Part shown: positions 56,777 through 64,000 of the stretch, piece after piece
How positions within the stretch are numbered: position 1 is the stretch's first letter
Layout: each line of letters begins with the position of its first letter
Origin: Nematocida parisii ERTm1
Lineage: Eukaryota > Microsporidia
NCBI RefSeq assembly: GCF_000250985.1
Contig: NW_013524649.1
Coordinates: 99,258-163,257, forward strand
Reading direction: 5' to 3'
Length of the DNA: 64,000 nucleotides
Translations under genes and position numbers: made by a program
Notes under the pieces: model-generated
Told to the model about the DNA's origin: nothing
The model's input: only the letters and a program-made list of their open reading frames with translations
The model's database searches: none

Positions 56777-58108
56777 TCAGACTATAATGTAATTAACATA
56801 AACTTTTTTCAAACTATCGCAGTGTAATAGGAATATAGCAAGAAAACTTATTACTAAAATAAAAAAAATAGTTAATACTATAATTCCAGACCAACTAGTA
56901 GATTGGTTTGGAGTGATTTCCTGATACACCACATCGTTTTCTGTAATATTAGAACATGCTTCTAGATAATCATCTATTGTATTTAATGCTTCAGAAGGTG
57001 GTGTATTATACAATGCGATCTTTTTCTGCTTACACAGAACATACAGCTCATGCGGAAGCAGCTTTTTATAAGTAAAAAACTTTATAACAGGACGATGAAC
57101 TAGACTTAGCTGTTTTTGAACAGTTCTAACATAATTAGGAATTGTATTTTCAAAAAAAATACCTCTTGCATTTTCGTTAATCCCATTGAAATTGGCATAC
57201 CAAGTATTTATCTTCTCTATAGGAATATCTCTATCACACATTTGAAGTAACTGTAGAGATGCAATAAGCCCAGCTTTATATGGGTATTCCCGCGTGATGA
57301 TCTGGCAGTCCTTAGAAAGGAAAAAGAACAGCGCAGAAAAGACTGGCTTAAAGAAAGAAAATTCTTCATACGCATGTTCTAATACAAAAATAGACTTTTC
57401 CATTGTTTGAATAGGATAGAACAGATTGTCATATCCTGTGCTCAGAAATAGCTGTAATGAGTAAATTTCATCAGATGTTAAGTGGAGAGAACTGAAATTT
57501 GCGATGACTTCTCCATTGTCATTATTACCAGAAAGATTCCCTCCATGCTTAATTAGAATATTTAGCACTTTTTGCAGTCTTGTGGTTTTAGAAAGTATAC
57601 TACATTTTAAAAGAGCCTCTTCTGCCTCTTGTGGAGTTAGCTGCGACAAGAATGTAGGGTTATAGGCATTAACTGCGTCTTTCAAATCCTTTAGTATATA
57701 ATCGTGTATGTGGCTATATTGTAGCATTATAGAGAGATGGTTGTTGTTCATCAAATTATAATATGCTTTCCTCTGTTTAGCATCTTTCATTTCATTTCCT
57801 GCCTCTTCAATAGCACTCATAATAATTTCGGTTTCTTCAATTGATTTTCTAATTGCATCATTAACTGCTTCAGCAGTTAGGATCTGGTCATCTTTAATAT
57901 TACGAGAGATCATAATCATGAAAGTATTGTATGCCAGATTATTCAAGTATTTGAATTTATCCTGAAATAGAATTTCTCTTTTGTATAGATCAAATATTAA
58001 ACATATAACCTTCGTTACTGTTAAGGTATCTAAATCATCAATTGAGTAGACCTCTCTCATTTTATCTGCCAGCTGTACATACAAATCTTTACTCATTATT
58101 TCCATCAT
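56777..58108 (-). CDS. Tail-anchored protein of unknown function
   Basis: The 443-aa protein is mostly helical and polar, without an N-terminal signal. It has one strong hydrophobic helix near the C-terminus (about 405-428: GIIVLTIFFILVISFLAIFLL) and a short tail. This is the layout of a tail-anchored protein with a large cytosolic domain. A helical stretch with many Glu and Lys lies near 80-125 (AIRKSIEETEIIMSAIEEAG). No family is recognised. It lacks the blocks of the two secreted paralogues upstream. An alternative start at residue 5 (MSKDLYV) is equally plausible. Codon use is ordinary, so I accept it as a gene. Confidence 0.75.
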   Translation of the reverse strand: MMEIMSKDLYVQLADKMREVYSIDDLDTLTVTKVICLIFDLYKREILFQDKFKYLNNLAYNTFMIMISRNIKDDQILTAEAVNDAIRKSIEETEIIMSAIEEAGNEMKDAKQRKAYYNLMNNNHLSIMLQYSHIHDYILKDLKDAVNAYNPTFLSQLTPQEAEEALLKCSILSKTTRLQKVLNILIKHGGNLSGNNDNGEVIANFSSLHLTSDEIYSLQLFLSTGYDNLFYPIQTMEKSIFVLEHAYEEFSFFKPVFSALFFFLSKDCQIITREYPYKAGLIASLQLLQMCDRDIPIEKINTWYANFNGINENARGIFFENTIPNYVRTVQKQLSLVHRPVIKFFTYKKLLPHELYVLCKQKKIALYNTPPSEALNTIDDYLEACSNITENDVVYQEITPNQSTSWSGIIVLTIFFILVISFLAIFLLHCDSLKKVYVNYIIV

Positions 58109-58453
58109 AAAAATATTCTTTTTCTGATCATATAATTAATTTAAAGGCAGAAACCATAAAAATTAAAAACTAGAAATCCAAATACATTTAAGATAGAGAT
58201 GTAAAAACAAGATTTATATCAGTAAGATTATGTTTAAAGTGATTTTTATATAGAAAATAGATCCTTTATACACAGATGACCATAAATACTTTATTATAAA
58301 ACTTGTATGTTAGAACAATTGACATAATAATTATGCACGTAACAGGCTTTCAGATTTTGTATTTATTTGAATTGGTGTCTGAAATAGTTAAATGTTCACA
58401 GGCTGTAATTTTGCGATAGACCAAAACCATATATCTGATTTAGAAAGATTATA
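58109..58453. other. Gap between the tail-anchored protein and ISWI
   Basis: About 345 bp of AT-rich sequence; nothing supported. Confidence 0.55.
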
Positions 58454-61039
58454 CTAACCAGACGGGCTGCTTCCCTTTTTATCCTTTAATAGACCAGTGA
58501 ATAAAAATTGAGCTCTTTTTTGAAGGTCTTGTGGTGTGCGTACCTTTAGATAATAATCAAAGTCAAACTCGCCAGTCTCTCGTATTTTATGCCAGAGCTC
58601 ATCATAGCACTCCGGAGTGCCTATCTTCTTATTTAATGCTAATAGAATGAATCTATCCGCACTTTCAGTGTATCCTAGTGATTTGTTACTCATTGGATAA
58701 GGGATTTTAAAGTTGTTTCCTTCCTTCTTTATCTTTTCCTTCAGATACTCTTTTATCTTTTGGGTGCGCTGCAGTTTATGCTCTCCCTTTTGAATCTGCA
58801 TACGGATTTTGTCTGCATCTGCAAGTTCATCTATTCTGGCCCAGAAAACTTTTCCATACTTTTCTACTTCTTCCACGCCTTTATCAGAGAGACTTGCAGA
58901 GATCTTTTTTATATTATCTCTTCCATATCGCTCACACGCCTTTACGTATATCCAAAAGTCCCTCTTTGCCCAGTTATTAAATCCTTGGTCAAAAAGTAGT
59001 CTTTTTTCTGCCTCCTCTTCTTGGCTCAGAAGATTATCTGGGCATTCTGTCTCCTGGAATTTTTCCATTTCTTTCTTCTGGAGCAGATGCAGCCGCTTTG
59101 GATGGAATTGGTACTCTGGAAGACTAAATTGCCGTATACCAACCGCCTTTCGCTTTGTTAGTATGCCCTGAGAAATTCCTCTGGTTCTTCCTCCCTCTGG
59201 CTCTACAATATACTTTGCAAGCTTTAGCTTAGCGCTTTTTGTGCTGTAGTCTTCTCCTTCCCACTCGTATGCTTTTATTTCATTGTTTGCCAGGTCTTTT
59301 AGCACAGCCTGCTCATCAATCTTTGAGTTCAGTATGTCTGTTTTTTCCATGCCAATTCTGATAATCTCTTCAATCGACTGATCTATCTTGTTTTCTGTGT
59401 TGAACACATCATCCACGCCGCTTGCAAGTATCCCCAAAAGCTCGTTCTGCGATATAGCATTGTCCTTTTTCTTTTGGTTCTGCACAATTATCTCATCAAG
59501 TTTCAGCTTTTTCATCGCACGCTCCAGTATTTTTTCTTCTATTGTGTTCTCTGATAAAAAGTTAAACACAAACACCTGTTTTTTCTGCCCAATTCTGTGG
59601 GCTCTGTCCTGAGCCTGCAGATCCATTTGTGGGTTCCAGTCATTATCGTACACAATAACTACATCCGCCGTGGCAAGGTTAATACCCAGACCACCTGCTC
59701 TAGTACTCAACAAAAATATAAAAATTTCACTGTTGGGTTTGTTGAACTCTTCAATTGCCTCGCATCGATCCTCTGTGCTTGTGCTTCCATCTATTCGGCA
59801 GTACTCATGCTGCCTGTAATTGCAGTAGTCTTCTAGAATATCAAGCATTCTTGTCATTTGACTAAAAATAAGCACTCTACTTCCCTTCTGCTTAAGATGC
59901 ACCAGCAGCTTATCCAGCATCAATAACTTCCCGCTGTTTTCTATAATGTGCTCGCCTGTTGTGTATGGGGGGCCTGGCTCGGCCCCATCAAATAGATACG
60001 GATGATTGCAGCACTTTCTCAACTGGCACACAATATTCATCAACTGCACCTTTGACCCTTCATTAACTACATTCTCTGCATCCTTTTCTAGAATCATCTT
60101 GTACCACTTTCTCTGCATGTCTGTTAAAGGTGAGTATAGATTTATTATCTTTTTGGGCAGTAAAGACTTTTCTACATCTGCTTTCTCTCTTCTCAGAATA
60201 AAAAGCCCCAAAAGATTTCGGAGCTTATCAACGGTTTCATTTCCTGTATCATTTGAAGAAGACTCCACCCACGCGTCAAACCCTTCTCCATCAGAGAACA
60301 CTTCAGGAGCTAAAAAATTCAGAAGTGCCCACAACTCATGAATATTGTTCTGTAATGGTGTTCCAGTAAGTAGAAGTCGGTGCGTGCACGGAATTATTCG
60401 CACAACCTTGCTAAGAACAGTCTGCTCATTCTTAATACGATGTGCCTCATCTATTACAATGTACTGCCAATCCACAGTCTGTAACTGGCTCTTACCTGCT
60501 AGACACATCTCATACGTTGTTATGCAGGCAATATAGTCCAACTCCTGCAACTCCTTTGCTTTTAATTTAATGTCTTTCCGGCTGCAATGGAAAATAATTG
60601 TCTTTATTCCTGGCATGAACTTTTTGAACTCGTTCTTCCAGTTCTGTAGAGTTGACTTGGGCACAATTAAGAGATTTGGCAGTTTGTTCTTCTTTGTTGT
60701 ATATAAATACCCAAGAAGAGAAATCGTCTGAAGAGTCTTTCCCAAACCCATTTCATCTGCTAGAATACAGTTGATCTTCTTTTCATACATATTTATAAGC
60801 CAGTTTAGTCCTTCTATCTGATAGTGACGAAGTGTTCCTGTAATGTACCCCGGGGAGTGCGTAAACATAAATGCTTCTGACTCATCTATTCCAAACTCAT
60901 CCTCTTCTTTTGTTGCCTTTCTCTCTAGTTTTGCTTTTTTTACAGCCCTCTTTGGGGGTTTCTTGTTTCCCAATAGAATTTGGAAGAGAACATTGTCACC
61001 AATGAACTCTTTGTACCTTTCAATTACTTCTTCCTTCAT
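58454..61039 (-). CDS. ISW1: ISWI-type chromatin-remodelling ATPase
   Basis: I start at the ATG at 61039 (MKEEVIERYKEF), giving 861 aa; the frame continues 9 bp upstream only with a non-ATG codon. The SNF2 ATPase has DEMGLGKTLQ (Walker A, about 93-102), VIDEAHRIKNE (DEAH), SRAGGLGINL and DRAHRIGQKKQV. The C-terminal part (about 600-855) holds the HAND, SANT (FNNWAKRDFWIYVKACERYG) and SLIDE segments that define ISWI and bind linker DNA. ISWI slides nucleosomes into regular arrays. The N-terminus is short compared with yeast ISW1/ISW2 (about 1,120 aa); the AutoN-type inhibitory region is reduced or absent. Whether this is the ISW1 or ISW2 type cannot be told. Confidence 0.95.
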   Translation of the reverse strand: MKEEVIERYKEFIGDNVLFQILLGNKKPPKRAVKKAKLERKATKEEDEFGIDESEAFMFTHSPGYITGTLRHYQIEGLNWLINMYEKKINCILADEMGLGKTLQTISLLGYLYTTKKNKLPNLLIVPKSTLQNWKNEFKKFMPGIKTIIFHCSRKDIKLKAKELQELDYIACITTYEMCLAGKSQLQTVDWQYIVIDEAHRIKNEQTVLSKVVRIIPCTHRLLLTGTPLQNNIHELWALLNFLAPEVFSDGEGFDAWVESSSNDTGNETVDKLRNLLGLFILRREKADVEKSLLPKKIINLYSPLTDMQRKWYKMILEKDAENVVNEGSKVQLMNIVCQLRKCCNHPYLFDGAEPGPPYTTGEHIIENSGKLLMLDKLLVHLKQKGSRVLIFSQMTRMLDILEDYCNYRQHEYCRIDGSTSTEDRCEAIEEFNKPNSEIFIFLLSTRAGGLGINLATADVVIVYDNDWNPQMDLQAQDRAHRIGQKKQVFVFNFLSENTIEEKILERAMKKLKLDEIIVQNQKKKDNAISQNELLGILASGVDDVFNTENKIDQSIEEIIRIGMEKTDILNSKIDEQAVLKDLANNEIKAYEWEGEDYSTKSAKLKLAKYIVEPEGGRTRGISQGILTKRKAVGIRQFSLPEYQFHPKRLHLLQKKEMEKFQETECPDNLLSQEEEAEKRLLFDQGFNNWAKRDFWIYVKACERYGRDNIKKISASLSDKGVEEVEKYGKVFWARIDELADADKIRMQIQKGEHKLQRTQKIKEYLKEKIKKEGNNFKIPYPMSNKSLGYTESADRFILLALNKKIGTPECYDELWHKIRETGEFDFDYYLKVRTPQDLQKRAQFLFTGLLKDKKGSSPSG

Positions 61040-61747
61040 CTCCTGCAAATTTTTAAAATAAATAAACTATCTAAATATCTTTTATACGTTAGAGAATAAA
61101 TTGTTCCTCTAATAAACATAAAAAGAAAACCAGGTTTACTTATAGAAGCAAATTATGTTTAATACGCTGCTTTGGATATAGATATATTGAAGTAAGTAAA
61201 ATTATAGCTATTTTTCTGGTTGGATTGTTTTTAGTGGTTTATTAATATTTTAATATACATATACTCAAAGTAAAATATTCTTGATTATTTATTATTATTT
61301 ATGGTGTAGCTATATAAAAACAAAGTTGTTTAGAATAATAATAAGCATTTGGTATACATATTTAAAACACAGTATTAAGAGTTTATTGCTGTAGTGTGTA
61401 TTTAATGTTACTTGTGCACTATAATTTTTCACAAATGGGCTGTATATTATATTGTTTGCACATTTAGATAAAGTATGCGTTCTTATGTATAAATATATCT
61501 TAAGTATTGCTTTAAATTGTTTTTAAATATTCTTTTATTTTCTATTCTCTGCCTTTTTAGTTTTATGTGGATTGAATATTTCAAATTTAAATTATAGAAA
61601 AATAAAAATAGTAGACTTTGCTTGGAACAAACATTAAATTAACTTTTATGCCAAATACACTCCGTTTACTATTTTTTTGTGCCAAATATTATGTATAATA
61701 CATTTAATAAAACATAAGTACATATTTTAGCACAAAGCTTTGGATTA

Positions 61748-61789
61748 ATTTCGGGTTATATATCTAATTAAAGGAAAAATTCGGGCTAT
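61748..61789 (+). promoter_or_regulatory. Pair of TTCGGG motifs
   Basis: Two copies 30 bp apart have the same orientation as the downstream lineage-specific gene. The spacing resembles the CHL1 pair (35 bp). Confidence 0.4.
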
Positions 61790-62018
61790 TTGCATTTTAC
61801 ATTTATACATCTCTATACGTATATATAGTTCTTACTCATTTGATATAAATGTTTATGTTTAAGCATTGTTTATTTATATACGCTTTATATGTTGGATTCA
61901 TTATTATAGATTATTAAGATGTACATACACTATTATGCTAGCATATTTTAGAATAATATAAGCTTTATTAAACTTTTATAGCAATAATTTCACTTTGCCA
62001 AGAATACTTCTATGAATT

Positions 62019-62041
62019 AAAATTATTATTTATGCCTTACA
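62019..62041 (+). repeat. 50-bp dispersed repeat, 3' tail only
   Basis: The segment ends TTATTTATGCCTTACA, matching the end of the 50-bp unit with one length difference. It lies 115 bp upstream of the gene at 62156 and is co-oriented with it. Confidence 0.5.
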
Positions 62042-62155
62042 AAATCTAATGTACAATGCATCATACTTCTATATAAAATCATTATCTATAGTTTATTTTA
62101 ATTTATCAGAAATATAAATAATTTTCTAATAGAATAAAAGTACTACAAAGATATA

Positions 62156-64000
62156 ATGAGAATTGCAACCAAAAAAATTATTCTAACAGCAATTGGAGCA
62201 AATAAGTTGAAAGCCCACATATCTCACGAGACATTTGAAAATCCGTATAAAACCAATGCTTCTATATTGTACAGCTATAACAATAGCTATATAAACCCAG
62301 AAGGCCCACTAAACCAGCTATATGGATACTCTGTATTCAGTCTGGGAATAATTCAAAACCACCGTACAAAAACAGCTAAAGAGTACCGCCGTGCGCTGAA
62401 TTACATCCAAAAAAAACAAAAAGAAGAGAGCCCCACAGAATCCATAGAGAACCCAAATCCTTTTTATGAAGATAGTGGAGATGTTTCTAATGATTTTATT
62501 GACTTTATTATATGCACTAATAAAAACAGAATGAGTTATAATAAAATATACTGTAGCTTATTTCCATGCAAGGATAAAACACATCTTATAAAAAATGACA
62601 GCTCTGGGTCGTTTTTTATGTGTTTAAATGCAATAGATAAGATTAGAAGGAAAAATAGTGAATACTTACTTGCAGCTCTGTTGCTTATATCGAATGGGAT
62701 AAACATTCCTTTACATTTTGATGAAAATGAAAATAGACTTACTTTAATTGGAAGCAATAAGAGAGCATACCTCAAAATTAATTTTGGCAAACCCAGCAAA
62801 GTTTATAAGAGTTTACTGGGTGTACAAAGCTTAGAGGTGTACATTAAGCAACTGGTTGAAGTGATAGATTTCTTTAAAAAATATGATTATACATCAGATG
62901 GTGTAATGAATGCTGCTGTAGACAATACTTTTAATTGGCCGGTGCTACAGAATAATTATATGTATACTTCTGAGTTTGTGATTCAGATGTATATATATGA
63001 TTACTGCAGAAGTGCTAGCAGCTATATGAATCTTATTGAGTGTATTAAAGAATTAATGGTTAATTGTTTAGAGGATGGCGAAGACTCAAATAATTCGAAT
63101 ATACTCATACACATAAAAAAGACAGCAATATATAACAAACTATTTGTGGAGAATTATACAGAGAGCGAGAAAATATATTTAAAGAATTTTTATAATATGC
63201 TTTATACTGTTAACAAAATTAAACCAACAATTCCTTACTCAGATATAAGTCAGATACCAATGACTAAAAAAGAAAGGCTTATAACAAACCCACAATCATC
63301 ACAAAATGTGAGAACTGCAGTTATAAGAAAAAGAAATTTTGAAACTGCACTTCTTGTTCTTTTTTCTTGTTTTACATATGACTGTAGAAGTAATTGTTAT
63401 AAGACTTCTTCTCTTACAGCACATAGAAATAATAGGTGTTTGCATAGCTTCTTTAATTTGGAAGCAACTATCCTTAGCAAATATCCCAGTAATCTGCATA
63501 GAATGTGGGTAGACAGGGTTTTAAATACGTTGATATACAACACAACAAATTATAGAAAAAGGAAGTCATCTGGGGTGCTTTCTGTTCTGCATGCGGTTAG
63601 CAAAATAAGCATGTGTAAAAAAGAAATTAGAAAAGAGATAAAAAAGCTTAAAAAAGAAGTTAATAGCGAAGAACCATTGAATAGTACTTTTTATGAAAAA
63701 GTGCGATTATACACTGAAAATCTATTTAAGCTTTTGTCCTACAACAAAGAAGTATCTGTCAAGTTCTCTAATATATACAAAGAGAGAGTTAAAAACAAAG
63801 TATTCGATTTAGTCGGAGAGGTTGGTATAACGTATACATACAGAAATATAATAAGTGGAGTCAATCTAATAGTATCTCCCGATAGAATAGATATCAATAT
63901 TATTAAACCATATACAAAATACACTCCATCTAGAAAACTAACTATGCATAATCTTAAAGATATGTGCCCGTATAAAGACACTCTTGTTAGTTATATATTT
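62156..64000 (+). CDS. Lineage-specific large-family protein (cut by right window edge)
   Basis: The ATG at 62156 opens 615 codons without a stop, running past the edge, so the true length is unknown. The N-terminus (MRIATKKIILTAIGANKL) is basic and moderately hydrophobic, a weak signal at best. The region around NPFYEDSGDVSNDF is acidic. The following 400 residues are rich in Asn, Tyr, Lys and Ile, with many Cys and no recognised domain. A basic stretch (KEIRKEIKKLKKEV) lies near residue 485. The general character fits the very large, fast-evolving families of Nematocida; membership is inference. It lacks the blocks shared by the 766- and 1,027-aa proteins. Two TTCGGG motifs and a piece of the 50-bp repeat precede it. 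Confidence 0.75.
   Translation, partial: MRIATKKIILTAIGANKLKAHISHETFENPYKTNASILYSYNNSYINPEGPLNQLYGYSVFSLGIIQNHRTKTAKEYRRALNYIQKKQKEESPTESIENPNPFYEDSGDVSNDFIDFIICTNKNRMSYNKIYCSLFPCKDKTHLIKNDSSGSFFMCLNAIDKIRRKNSEYLLAALLLISNGINIPLHFDENENRLTLIGSNKRAYLKINFGKPSKVYKSLLGVQSLEVYIKQLVEVIDFFKKYDYTSDGVMNAAVDNTFNWPVLQNNYMYTSEFVIQMYIYDYCRSASSYMNLIECIKELMVNCLEDGEDSNNSNILIHIKKTAIYNKLFVENYTESEKIYLKNFYNMLYTVNKIKPTIPYSDISQIPMTKKERLITNPQSSQNVRTAVIRKRNFETALLVLFSCFTYDCRSNCYKTSSLTAHRNNRCLHSFFNLEATILSKYPSNLHRMWVDRVLNTLIYNTTNYRKRKSSGVLSVLHAVSKISMCKKEIRKEIKKLKKEVNSEEPLNSTFYEKVRLYTENLFKLLSYNKEVSVKFSNIYKERVKNKVFDLVGEVGITYTYRNIISGVNLIVSPDRIDINIIKPYTKYTPSRKLTMHNLKDMCPYKDTLVSYIF

Larger units (their letters stand above)
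61040..62155. other. Gap with motifs and a repeat copy
   Basis: About 1.1 kb of very AT-rich DNA contains two plus-oriented motifs, ATTTCGGGTTATAT (61748-61761) and ATTCGGGCTAT (61779-61789), about 400 bp before the next gene. It also contains the tail of the 50-bp repeat (62019-62041). No gene is supported. Confidence 0.6.

Noticed and set aside
1-64000. tRNA genes
   Set aside because: I searched by eye for B-box and acceptor-arm patterns in the gaps on both strands and found none that fold. A covariance scan would be decisive.
1-64000. CRISPR arrays or prokaryotic operons
   Set aside because: No regularly spaced repeats are present, and every recognised gene is eukaryotic.

Overview
This window is AT-rich, gene-dense nuclear DNA from a microsporidian. 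The evidence is short intergenic gaps, reading frames that are intact without introns, compact versions of eukaryotic informational proteins (RPS25, RPS13, uL14, TRA1, ISWI, ELP3, CDC7, CHL1, PMS1, TRM11, RCL1, SSF1, LSM4) and large secreted or membrane proteins with no recognisable homologue. Very large lineage-specific families of signal-peptide or LRR-type proteins point to Nematocida or a close relative. That genus call is inference from family character and was not checked against a database.

Layout. 0-8 kb: two paralogous ABCG half-transporters (the left one cut by the window edge) flank a housekeeping block of RPS25, TMA7 and RPS13 plus an Asn/Ser-rich unknown. 8-9.7 kb: a gap with two candidate structured RNAs and weak small ORFs. 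9.7-19 kb: DBP2, ELP3, an MBOAT acyltransferase, CDC7, uL14 and CHL1. 19-21.4 kb: a secreted LRR-like protein with a 50-bp dispersed repeat upstream. 21.8-31 kb: SSF1, a Qc-like SNARE, TRM11, a small coiled-coil ORF head-to-head with PMS1, a previously easy-to-miss 58-aa membrane protein, an unknown protein and a formin-like protein. 30.7-40.4 kb: one 3,241-codon TRA1 frame. 40.6-49 kb: LSM4, an NAPE-PLD-like metallohydrolase, a degraded Ty3/Gypsy pol fossil, a PlsC acyltransferase, RCL1 and a TIP20/RINT1-like tether. 49.3 kb: a 5S rRNA gene on the minus strand. 49.7-56.2 kb: two tandem, diverged paralogues of a secreted family (766 and 1,027 aa), separated by a solo LTR with an intact 5-bp target duplication. 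56.8-61 kb: a tail-anchored unknown and an ISWI remodeller. 62.2-64 kb: the start of another lineage-specific protein, running off the right edge.

Functional themes. Ribosome production and translation are represented by RPS25, RPS13, uL14, TMA7, RCL1, SSF1, 5S, and the tRNA modifiers TRM11 and ELP3. Chromatin and DNA maintenance are represented by TRA1, ISWI, CDC7, CHL1 and PMS1. Lipids and traffic are represented by MBOAT, PlsC, NAPE-PLD, a SNARE, a TIP20-like tether and a formin. Host interface candidates are the ABCG transporters and the secreted families. Two non-coding patterns run through the gaps: an ATTTCGGGTTAT-type motif, found about 17 times and often pointing at a downstream gene, and a 50-bp repeat close to the 5' sides of lineage-specific genes. 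The most interesting single observation is that the 1,027-aa secreted protein carries a PLDLS motif, identical to the classical CtBP-binding motif, next to a Lys/Arg-rich stretch shortly after its signal peptide.
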